From Pagrus major (lineage: Eukaryota > Chordata > Actinopteri > Spariformes > Sparidae): a DNA stretch of 64,000 nucleotides. The notes under the pieces were generated by a model. That model ran no database searches. It was not told the origin of the DNA and was given only the letters and a program-made list of their open reading frames with translations. The stretch covers positions 30,765,315 through 30,829,314 of the forward strand of contig NC_133232.1 in NCBI RefSeq assembly GCF_040436345.1, read 5' to 3'. This document shows, one piece after another, positions 9,685 to 31,300 of this stretch. The position numbers were made by a program, and so were the translations under genes. The stretch's first letter is position 1. Every line of letters starts with the position of its first letter.

Positions 9685-11202
9685 TCATTTATACGTCTTC
9701 ATGTGCCACAGTCCATCATTCAGATAGTGAACGTTCTCAATGCCAATTCCCTTGTTGACTTTTTCTCTGTTTGCAAAAGACAGATTAAGATCAGGCTTTA
9801 GTAAAACGGCAACAGAACAGATATTTTTGCTTCTGTAAAATGTAAATTAAATCTTACATGCTGTCTGCAGACATCTTCATAACACCAACACAAAGTGCAT
9901 GTTGTTTCCCCTCCGCCATTATGGCCTGCATTCAGTTGTTAAAGATGAACTTGATTGTGATGATTTAAAATGCAGGAGTAAAAGGTGACATTTTCATTTT
10001 AAAGTTGGAAAAATATTAACATCTATAGCAGAGGACAATTTCACGAATGCATTTTATAGTCTGAACACTTAACAGCGTGCATGTGCAGCATCGTGTATAA
10101 AAGGATACCACTACTGTGTCAGCTCCAGCTGGGTAGAGTTTAGCGCCTGGTGACGTCAGCCCGGGGCACATGATGTTGGCTCCACTTAAGACAAATTTAA
10201 TGGCCCCTTTGTCCACTTGCTGGTGTGGAAGAATGAAAGGATCTACATAAAGAAAAAGAAACCCCTCATCAGGCTGAGATCATTCAGACACAACCATCAC
10301 AGTTGGCATTAGAAGATCTTACATTTATGCAACAGTCTGAGAGTTGGGTAGAATGGTCCTTCTCTCTGTCTGAAGAAGAGCAGCTCTCCATTCACTGTCA
10401 GGATTTCAATGTGTTCATGGCTGTGGGGAGAATAATAGAAATGTAAACTGGTGAAGAAACTCTGCTATACTGGAAAACGTGAGAAGAAAATTGACAAGTC
10501 ATACCACTTCACTATTTTGACAGGGTCCTTTTTTGGCATGATATGATTGAGCCATGACTCGATGTCAGGAAACTGTTCCAACAGCTGATTTTTGATGCCC
10601 TTGATCACTGATGTTTTCAGCTGGATACAGTTGGACACATTTTCCTTCTCATCAAATCTGAAACAGGAAAAGGAAATGTTTGTTTTTTTGTGACATACAA
10701 ATGTAGCCAGAAATCAACAAGCTTTTTCAGCACATATTCCACAATGAAGCACACTGACACTGGCAGTAAACAATGCTGGTTTGGTTCCAGTGTCACCCAA
10801 TACCCATAATATATGCAGATATACTATACATAATTCTCAATTTAGTTTCTAAACACTTTAAAGTGAAAATAAGCTTAGCTCGGATGTTCCTGCCTGATGA
10901 TGACACGACTTGATTTTGGAACAGTTTACGTCTTCTTCACAAACGTGAATCACTTGTTAACTTTAGCTCACAAAGCACAGACAAATGTAAATACCTTTCC
11001 GTCCGGACAGAGACCCGATCTAATATAATAACACATTATCTCACAATATATCATAAATCATGTCTCCGTGTCTCATGAATTGAACACGAGCCTACAAACA
11101 AACTCGCTGGACGCGACTGCTAATCAGTTAGCTGTAGCTAGCTAGTTCTGGTTGAGCTAACGTTGCAACATGGAAACATTCAGCATCCTACTTTTTAAAC
11201 AT
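9685..11202 (-). CDS. MCTS1: malignant T-cell-amplified sequence 1 (translation re-initiation factor)
   Basis: MCTS1 pairs with DENR to recycle 40S subunits and promote re-initiation after upstream frames. Coding exons on the minus strand: 11192-11202, 10505-10657, 10323-10420, 10109-10242, 9858-9925, 9685-9766. They join to 546 bases, 181 residues plus stop, the same length as human MCTS1. Exon 1 codes only MFK and part of K4. Diagnostic segments: [40 protein letters not shown], the PUA-domain stretch [20 protein letters not shown] and the end [13 protein letters not shown]. All junction phases agree. Intron 4 begins GTATCCTTT and looks U12-type. The neighbour CUL4B diverges from its promoter side. 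Confidence 0.96.
9926..10108 (-). other. probable U12-type (minor spliceosome) GT-AG intron of MCTS1
   Basis: The 183-base intron between coding exons 4 and 5 starts GTATCCTTT, the minor-class donor consensus. TCTTTAAC at 9945-9938 resembles the U12 branch site TTCCTTAAC, with the branch A 13 bases from the intron end. No strong polypyrimidine tract precedes the CAG. All three features are those of the minor class. Confidence 0.75.
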
Positions 11203-11480
11203 CCTCGTTGGTCGCGTTCCTCTGTTGTGTCAAATCTTGTCCGGACTTACTGCAGCAGGTCGGGGTATGGTAAACACAAGAAAATATCAAAATACAATTC
11301 ATCTATCTGGTAATTCTCTGTCACTTCCACGCCTGTTTCGCAGTGGACGGGCAGTGGCGTACGGGTTGCGTCACTTTACGACAGTGGGTAACGTTACACG
11401 GCAGGTCAGGTCGGATTGGGAGCATTGAGCTTCCGTCCTCTCCTGTCGCCTAGGTAACGTCTGTAAGAGCGCTCACACAG
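11203..11480 (-). promoter_or_regulatory. MCTS1 5' region and promoter (inferred)
   Basis: Sequence upstream of the MCTS1 ATG with scattered CpGs and no TATA box close to the start codon, consistent with a housekeeping promoter. There are no supportable coding exons on either strand. The start of transcription was not fixed. Confidence 0.4.
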
Positions 11481-11849
11481 CTCAAAGTCAGACACTCATC
11501 GAAAGGGGTTAACCAAAGATGCTTTGTGGATGAAAAACACGATACTTCTGAGTTTGTCTTTAACTAATTTGTTATTACATGTTTGTTTTACAGGGTTTAA
11601 GATAATATCCATTCATATCTAGACAGCTGTTAGTCATTCACTTATTAAACTGCATCATGTTCAAGCCAGAATTATCTTCATAGAGAGCAGGTTTCAATTC
11701 AACAATTCAACACAAAGACAGCACAAGATAACACTAAACTAAATAAATGTACATATTTAAAAAACAAACAAAAAAACAAATCTAGGCTGAAGAAGCTGAT
11801 GAAGACAAACTATAACTTGAGACGAACACATCACCTTAAAACTGCACCT

Positions 11850-12057
11850 TATGCTCCACTTCACCTCAGTATTTTATTCTATTTTATATCTACTTAAGCA
11901 TTTTATTGTATATAGTACTTTATTGTTTTTTGTATATTGTATACAGTACTTTATTGTTTCTTATTGTTTCTATATTTGCTCTTGTATTTTGATTGTATTT
12001 GTACTTGAATGTACCAGCTGCTATGATAACCTAATTTCCCCTCGGGGATTAATAAAG
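11850..12057 (+). repeat. LINE-like 3' untranslated tail
   Basis: T-rich sequence with repeated TACTTTATTGTTT words ends in TTTCCCCTCGGGGATTAATAAAG and then runs straight into the TATC microsatellite. A small CCCC/GGGG palindrome, AATAAAG and a tandem tetranucleotide is a very common 3' end of fish non-LTR elements. No reverse-transcriptase frame remains. Confidence 0.5.
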
Positions 12058-12116
<59 letters not shown>

Positions 12117-12125
12117 CCTACCTAC

Positions 12126-12193
<68 letters not shown>

Positions 12194-12204
12194 GTATCTA
12201 TCTA

Positions 12205-12271
<67 letters not shown>

Positions 12272-12330
12272 GTCTATCTGTCTGTCTGTCTATCTATCTA
12301 TCTATCCATCTATCTATCCATCTATCTATC
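12058..12330 (+). repeat. compound TATC/TGTC tetranucleotide microsatellite
   Basis: About 68 four-base units, with blocks of TATC alternating with blocks of TGTC and a few ACCT and CATC variants. The long YLSI-type open frames across it are artefacts of the repeat. It begins directly at the LINE-like AATAAAG end, so it most likely grew from that element's tail. Confidence 0.95.
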
Positions 12331-12640
12331 ATATGATGAAGAATTATGTGTGCGGCAAAAAACTGAAGAAATACACAATGGAAGATGTCTGGAAAAAAGT
12401 CCCCAGGATAGTAAATCTCCAAACAATTTACACAACAGCCCACCTCATGATGTCATTGTTTATTTTTCCAAAAAGCAAACAAAGAACAAATGAATCCTGC
12501 AGCCACCCAGGTGCACCCACATCCTTCTACCTATACAACCCCCAGTGTTGTCACAGTGTATCTAAACAAAACAAACAAACAAAATCTAAAAAAACAAAAA
12601 CAAAAACAGTGTCATAACTAAGTGTTAGAGCTCTTAATGT
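12331..12640. other. intergenic, no gene seen
   Basis: AT-rich sequence between the microsatellite and the CUL4B promoter. It holds an A-rich CAAAA/ACAAAA run near 12565-12610. No supportable exon or RNA gene. Confidence 0.6.
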
Positions 12641-13317
12641 AACTTTGGTGACGTCACACTGACTCCAGCAGCCGCTTCCTGTGTCCGTGACGTCGCCGTG
12701 GCGCCATCTTGTGCCCAGGACGGTTACAACAGAATAGTCGGCGTACAGAAAAAAAAAAAAAAACACGCTTGAGCAAAAAAGTACTTTTGTACAAAGTACT
12801 TCCGGTGAGGTCACCGACTAGCTTTTTTTTTTTTTAATGAGCGAAATGTCTCCCGTGTGAAGCAGCGGCCGCGCTGATGCGATGTGAGCCGAGTTTCTGC
12901 CGCATTTCTCCTGTAAATAACCGCGTTTAACGGGCCGCGTCGCCGACCCGCTCTGCCCCGCCGAACCACCGGGAAACACCGCGGCGACACGAGCGAGGCA
13001 GAAAGAGGAAGCAATAGCCGACCATCTTTCTTCTGCCGCCAGCAATAACAAGAAAGAGACACACGGCTAAGATCCAAGTGGGAGCTGAGTAGTTTACAGT
13101 TTATTGTGGTGTTTTTGTAGCCGGATAAAAGGGACTTTTTGTGGGGAAACCCGTGTTTCTCCGCGCTAAGCTAGCTAGCAGCTCTCGGACACTGAGCTCA
13201 CTCTCTCTCTCCCCCCCCAACAACACCTCCTCTCTCCTCTCCTCCCTCCACACGGCGAGCCTGGAAGTTTCGGATCAGAAGACTGGCTGTTGAGAATTAG
13301 TATCCCCTGTTTTTTTC
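12641..13317 (+). promoter_or_regulatory. CUL4B promoter and 5' untranslated region
   Basis: TATA-less, CpG-rich promoter. It carries a CRE-like TGACGTCG (about 12688-12695), a YY1-type GCGCCATCTTG (12701-12711) and an ETS-like CTTCCGG near 12799. A tiny upstream frame of seven codons starts at ATG 12837 (MSEMSPV) and could dampen translation if it lies in the leader. The coding ATG is at 13318. Confidence 0.55.
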
Positions 13318-23893
<10,576 letters not shown>

Positions 23894-25249
23894 CGAGAGG
23901 AAAAAAAGTGACAGAGGAAAAAGAGACGCAGATGGTCTCAGTCAGGCTGAGGGGGGGGATCGCTCTCTAAATCTTTTTTGCTCCAGTGGACGTTAACCAT
24001 TATCATCTTCAACCCAGCGACCGACAAGTGAATGGATACTGCTCCACAGGATTTTTATGTCAGGGGTCTTGTGATCCTGTGGACTGCATGCCCATTTAAA
24101 AAGAGAATATTGTCCACGTTTCTCGGTGCCTCTGAGAGAGTTGGGCTACGGTGGACAAACAAAGAAGACACACAGATATTGCTCCGTTTTGCTCTTTTTT
24201 TTTTTTTTTCAAATGGAGAGGAAAAATATTTATTTTCAAACTTAGATTTTTTTTTTGTCCAGTTTGAATCAATATGCTCTTTGTTATCAAGTGACTTTTT
24301 TTTTTTTTTTTTCCTTTTTTTGTTCACTCGGTATCCCAAGCAAATGCTGACACACTTAACAATGCTCTAAATGTACCACACGTTGGAAAGAAAAGGAATC
24401 GAAAATAATTAAAACTGATGCTTGTTTTTCTTCAGTCGGTGTCAAATGTGGGACGATCGGACTTTACATTCACGGCCGGGGGAATTGACTATTTTGGGGG
24501 GCGGCGGGGGGGGGATACCTGTGTCAAACGTGTGATCCTGCAGCAGAGTTTTACAACTTTTAAAGGCCTTGTAGCCGTCTGATAAAGCTGTGATTATGAA
24601 CACACGATAGCGTTCAAAGCAGAGTTTGTGCCAAAAAAAAATAAATAAAAATGGAGCACTTCTTTTGTTATAGGATATATTCAAGCTGCTAAAAAAAAAC
24701 ACAAAAAACAAACAGTTGTACAAGTATATGCATTTAAGTTTCTCGTTTATTCTGTCTTTGTATGTTTTTGTACATACTCAACACAAAAAAAGTGACATTT
24801 CAACTTGCTCTCATCTGACAGTCGACTGCTTTTTAGGCTTTTGTTAACCCTTAGAAAGTAAATACTAAAAGCACAACCACACCAGAGCCCATTTCCCACA
24901 TCTTCCTCGGTGTCACACCAAAACACACATACACTATATATTTTTTTTTTTTGTATGTCTCCCTGTGGGGCTTGCAGGCCTTGCTGGAAAAAAAAGTGTG
25001 TGTGGGGATGGGGAATGGGAGTGGATTGCCTCAACACGAGGAAACATATTGATTGATTAGAAATGCCCTTGTTTGTATGAGTCTGTTAGATTTATTGCTA
25101 CAGATTAAAATAACTGTTTCAATCGGGGGTTTTCTTTTATTAATCTTTTGATTCCCAAACACATGATGTATAAAATGGGAGAGAGGTGTAAAAAAGGAAA
25201 AGCAGGGCGGTCCACACCTCTGCTGCTCCGACACATCGGGCTGTCATAT
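23894..25249 (+). other. CUL4B 3' untranslated region and gap before LAMP2
   Basis: No coding exon. Poly-T runs occur at 24197-24210 and 24297-24312 and a G-rich tract at 24497-24514. Candidate polyadenylation signals are ATTAAA near 24408 and AATAAA near 24642-24649. Which is used cannot be told. The rest is non-coding sequence with short A or T runs. Confidence 0.5.
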
Positions 25250-25373
25250 GACTTTCATTTCCTGGTACAGTCGGCGGCGGCACAGCTTCACCCCGAACAC
25301 CGCTGACTGCGCGTCCCTCTCCGGGCTGTTTTCCTCCGTCTTCTCTCTGACGCTCCGAACCGGTGTTGCGATC
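25250..25373 (+). promoter_or_regulatory. LAMP2 proximal promoter and leader
   Basis: CpG-rich segment directly before the LAMP2 ATG at 25374, lacking a TATA box, with CGGCGGCGGC near 25270 and several CGCT words. It is consistent with a broadly expressed lysosomal gene. The start of transcription was not determined. Confidence 0.5.
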
Positions 25374-28300
25374 ATGTACCGACGCGCTGCGTTTGTTTTA
25401 CTCCTCGCCTGTGGGATCGGTATGTATCACAACCTTAAATTATTCTTGAAATAATCTTGAATAATAATCTTGCGAGCAGTTTCTGGAAAGTGACGCGATT
25501 AAACTTGTGGGGACACCGCCGGGCCTGGTGCTTTTCTGGGGCTCCGGCTAGCTTAAATTGCTTTGCTCTGGAAAAGAGATTTTAAACAATATTTCTGACT
25601 TGTAAACTGGCTTAAATTTACAGACGAACCGGGGCTCTGTGGGTGGATTTACCGAACCACCGCCCGCTGTTCGGTCGAGGAGCGGTCCAGTGTAGTCGTG
25701 ATGTTATGCTAACGCAGCTAGCTCGATTGCTAATTGTTACCTACGTCAACAACATCACACCGTGTCACCGCCAAGTCGCTGTGCGCGGCTCCAGAAGCTA
25801 TAATTTCCCGCACAAGTGCCATTTATCTTCTAATGACAACATATAACAACCACACTGTGGCCTGAAAGTGGCTGTCAAGCTGCCTTCAGCGTTTTATTTC
25901 CAATTGGTCGTGAGTTGGCCAATTCACGTTACTAGCTAGCTAACTTAGCCGCTAGCTTAGCGGTTGGCTAACACTTGTTTTGAAGCTGAAGTTGATGATA
26001 AAATCTGAAGACTGCCTCGGCGATGCATGTTATATAACATTAGACACACACACACGTTCAGGTTAAGAGATTTAAAAGGATGCCTTAACATCAGGCTAGC
26101 TGGCTGTGAAAGCTAACATTAGCATCAGCTTAGCTAAGTCTCTTCAGTTTACAGTAAAACGGCACGTGACCGAACAAGTGGGACGAGTTACCGTAAAGCT
26201 AACAGATTAGCATGCGAGCTAACATGCATCAAAACACGCACAGATGAAGCGACTGTGAATCCAAAGCCGCAGACTTTTTTTTAAAAAAAAGCCACACGGC
26301 CATTTGCTACAAACAAAGATCCCCATTGAGCACAGAGGAGCGTTTTAAACGAGGAATTAGCTGTGGATTCCTCTGTGAACAGCTGACAGATCAAAACAAC
26401 AAGTCACTCATCGTTTTCATGAGTCTGGCAGCCTCTTTTCACATCAGGGGCTGGTGCTAATGTCGTTTTATCGATCCAACAATAAAAGGTGGATTTCCTG
26501 GAAGGTTGATCTCGCATGCTGACAGACTGGGTGTTGCACAAAATCCAGGTTTCATGACCTTATCAGGAATTTCAGCTATGTGTCCAATGCAAATGTTACA
26601 TCATCACACACTGAGTCTGTCTGAGTTCATATCAGCTGCTTTTTTTTAGTCAGTAATGGACATTTAGTTTAAAGTGCTCGTGCTTAACTGAGTGTTCACA
26701 TTTTCTGCTGCTTTATGCGTCCTTTCTGCTACAATCTGGAAGAAAATAGTGACGATTTCATGTAGATATATGTATCGTTTTCTTCTAATTGTACTTTCGA
26801 TACTTACTTTACTCGAGTACTGTTCGTATCGGTGCCTTTCACCTGTCCCAAAGTAATATTTTAACGAAATATCTCTACTTTTACTGGCTTTTGCGGACTA
26901 TTCACAACACTGTATTCAGGTAATGTTACTTGGGGACAGTTGATGACGATGCATAATGTGAAAACCATATAGTAAGTCTGAACGGACTTCGACCTCTCTT
27001 CTGTTAAATTCTGCACAGTGTCTCAGAGCCAGAGCACATGACGAAGGGTTTTTGTTGAAAACAAGATTGTAAATGTTTCCTGAATCGTGTGATTTCATTT
27101 TAAAATGTTTTCACGTTGTCCACTTCAGTCGACTTGGGGAGTAAGGTGTTTTTTTCTTCTCAGTGTCCCAGCTGTCTCATGGCGTTGAGGTGGAGGTCAA
27201 AGACAAAGACAACAAGTTGTGCCTCTATGCCAATTTAATGGTCAACTTCTCAGTGTCATATGACACAGCTGATAATAAGGTGAGTACCTGACCTTTGTCA
27301 CTCTGACTGTAAAATGTTCAACCATGACCGACTGTGTTTAGTACATAATAATACATTTTCGAGCCACCCAATGACTTTACAATGCAGATTAAAACGGCCA
27401 ACACATAATGAAAAGACAATGATAATAGAAGAACATCAAGCTACACAATGTCCTCTTGAAGTTACTTTGCCAGTGCAGCAAAGCAGCCCCTCCGTTATCA
27501 GGCCACCTCGACAGCGTGACTGTCAAACTCTCGTGGAAGTAGATGTCATCATGGAAAAGGGAAACGCTACAAAGCACTTGATTCTTGCTATTCAGCAGTT
27601 CAGCCAGTGAGTTTTCCTGGTGCACATCCTGCCATTGTTATGTCCCGTCTCCTCACTCGTGACTTGTGACTGGAGTTATACTACAACTACAGGTGAAATG
27701 TTTCAGGCCATGAGAAACTACTAGTCTGACAGGCGCCTGGGCAACTTTATATCGTTATCGTGACCATATATTGTCTTAGATGTTGGATATTGTGACTGGC
27801 ATAGCTGTTGTCTTTTACCGTAAAGTGATGTCATTTTCTGAACTCACCAGACTGTTCTCCTTGTTCTTATACCTGCCTGACCCACTTAGTCGTTATATCA
27901 GCTCTATTCTAACAGACGCTTGGTAGTTAAGCATCAAACTTGTACGATCATGTTAACTAAGACCACACTCTGCTCTTTTTTTAGAGTGCAACAGTCGAGT
28001 TTGAACTTCCTGGTGCCGTCACAACAGATGGAAGCGAGTGTGATGCCAAAAGCTCAGTGTTGAAGCTTAATTTTGGAGAGGGACACTCCTGGAGCGTGAA
28101 CTTCACCGTCAAAGATAAAGTGTACCAAGCGGACTCCATCACCTTTACCTACAACCTCAGCGACACAACCCGCTTCCCTAATTCTTTATACAACGGTAAC
28201 TTCTGCACCTCGCAGCACAAACACAACGCACGCACGCAGACTGAAGGGCTCGTACTGATGCTGCTGTGTTTTTGAATTTCGTCTAGACACCAAGACTTCT

Positions 28301-31300
28301 ACCGTGACGCCTCACATCACAGATGTGGAATTGGACACCTGCTACTCATGCAAGAGCAACGACATGATCGAGGATGTTTCGGTCAATCAGACACTGTGGG
28401 ACGTGCTCGTACAGGCTTTCGTCAATAACGGCAGCAAGAGTGAACAGAGTGAGTACAGATGCAGCGTCGCATCTCGTCTTGCCTGTAATGTCTCTCTCCT
28501 GTTTTTATTGATCGTCTGTTTTCTCCTCACAGCTACCTCTTGTGCTGCTGATCTTCCCACCACCGTTGTCCCGACCACTCACACCACCAGCACCACCACC
28601 GCAGCGCCCGTCACAAACTCCACTTCCACCGCCGCTCCTGCTACCACCACACCGACCCCCACCCTGCCCCCACCCGCCACTGGGAAGTACAGCATCAAGC
28701 CCGACGCGAACAGCACGGCGTGTCTGTTAGCCGACTTTGGCCTGCGGATCGGCCTGAAGCAAGGAGACGTACGTTCATAAACAGAGTTATAATGTTAAAT
28801 CTTGATACACGGATGATCTCCCGTAGTCGATCTGATTCACCTTCTCTTCCCTCAGAAATACGAGGAGATGAACCTCGACCCTAATGTGACCGCCGTCTCT
28901 GGATCATGTGCAGTCAACAGCAGTGAGCTGGTGTTGGTGTCTAACACAATGACCATCACGTTCACCTTCACCAATGTAAGTCCTCAACAATATAATGTTT
29001 TATATTTTTATCTTTTCCCAGTTCGTTTCATGGATTTTCTCCCAAGAATTAATGTTAAAAGCTTGTATCAAAGTTATTTGGTGCCACACCTCTTATTAAA
29101 TATGGCTTTGGAGCTGTAAAACTCACTTTTTAAGGTATTTTGACTGTAGATTTGCCAAAGAAGGCTTATTTTAACTACCTAGAAACCTCTTTTTACGTGA
29201 AAATCTTAATATTTATTGCAGATCCACCCATTTTTCATTCTCCAGTTACATTCAGTGGATCTGTTTCATAATGAGTGTGTGACACCTGTTGAACCTGCCT
29301 TTATCGGGTTCATTTGCAAGTTACAGCTTGTAAAGGCAGACTAGATAATTGCTTCCTGTTCTGTGTGTCTGCACCGAGCTCTATACACATATATCATTTT
29401 GCAATTTTAATCTTTTCTCAACTGATTTCAAGCATCGTCAACTCAGCCAAACTTGAAAAGATCAGCTTTCCCGTTAGCGCGGGCTGTCTTGTGACTGCTG
29501 GCTTCTTTTTCTTGGCTTCGTTCCCAGTAGAGCCGAACTCAGTCATCTTATATCACTTAAACTGTTTAATATAGTCCTGCGTATGTTGCAATAATCTGCC
29601 CAGACCAGTTTCAGGTGGGGTTAGTCCTGACTCGTTTATTTTTTTTCTCATGTCACTAGTTGCAGAAATCAAATCATTATTTCTTTCAACACAATCTTTC
29701 AGTCTTTGCTCTTGTTTCCTTACCCCTGGGTGGTACTTTTAATAATGCTGTAACGCGGTTATTAGCGTTACATAACTTCACAAAACTAGACAGGATGCGA
29801 CAAAAAGTGAAACGTTCACTGACGGTATCACTCGTCCCTGAAAAGAGTGAGGGGAAGCGCTTATATCCTGGATGTTGAGTTCGTGTTAAACCTAATCCAG
29901 AGAGCTTCTCGGACGGGATTTTAAAAATGTACATTTGTTTAAAATTAAACTTTTGATGCATTTTCTGTTTCTGAACTTGTTTTTTTTTTTACTTCCAACA
30001 GGACACAAAGAAATTCCACCTGCACGCTCTGAATGTCACAGGAAAGACGAGCTCTGGTAATCAGAAGTATCTTATCTACCCGCACACACCAGGCACCCCG
30101 CTGAGAAACAAGCTAATGTCGACTCTTTATTTAATCGTGTGTGTGTTTCTCTTCAGGTGTGGCGTTTTCTGAGGCCAACACCAGCCTGAGTCTGTGGGAG
30201 GCGAGCGTCAGCAGCTCCTACATGTGCAACAAGGAGCAGAACTACACCATCACAGACCTGCTGACCATCTACACCTTCGGCCTTCACGTGCAGCCCTTTG
30301 GAGTGAAGAAGGGGAGTTTCAGTACAGGTAGGTTTATTCTTCCATGTCTCTTGAAACACAGTCCGCTGACCAGGCGGGATACGTTTGTTCTAGCTGATGA
30401 CTGAAGATGAGGAAGAAGTTGTTTTTTTTTGTTGTTGTGTTTGAAGCGACCAAATGGATCTGGATACAAGTATAAATACCACGTGTGAGTTATAAAATGT
30501 GTTTGTCAGGTGAATTAACACAGTTTGAGCTCTCTCGCCTCAAGAAAATATCTAACACTGCGTTGTGTTTATTAAGTAAGAGATGCAGTGCAGCCAGACT
30601 GAATACACTTCATGTCATCTTGTGGCTTTTAAGACAATCAGCAGACCTTTAGTAAAATACCTGATATGAGACTTTGCACTGCACATCGAAACGTACTTCT
30701 GACACCCAGCTTTAGTCATAACTGAAGTGCCTTTAATTCAACCACATGAAAACATTGATTATACGCACTTTAAATTAGCACTTCTTAACCCTTTTGGCTC
30801 GTGTCCCCCTAAATTGAAGCGTTGCCTCCTCATGACCGCTCACCACAAGTCATGTGAAGGATGTTAATAACCTCCTGCAGAGTCTCTTCATTTATATAAA
30901 GGGGCTGAAGATGTTCATTCAGACGAGCGCAGTTTTATGTGACAGCTTTAAATGGAAAGAAATGGCGTTTTGAGTATTTTGTTGGGCAGCAGCTGCTCTT
31001 AAAGATGGCAAATAATCTGAACTTCTTTCTTGTTGATCAGAAAAATCGCTGTTCCACCTGTTGACTGACTCTCTCTTTATCTGCAGCCCATGAATGTTCA
31101 TTGGATGACACCAGCATCTTAATCCCAATCATTGTTGGCGCTGCTCTGGCTGGCTTGATTCTCATTGTAGTGATCGCTTACGTGATTGGTCGAAGAAAGA
31201 CTTATGTTGGATATCAGACCCTTTAAATCCAGTTTTGCAAATCGATCTTCAGATATCACGGGGTTCCCAAGCCTGGTCCTTGGGTTTCATGTCCATGTTT

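Noticed and set aside
11851-12617. Long open frames with YLSIYLSI and CLSVCLSV repeats
   Set aside because: They are translations of the TATC/TGTC microsatellite and have no independent coding evidence.
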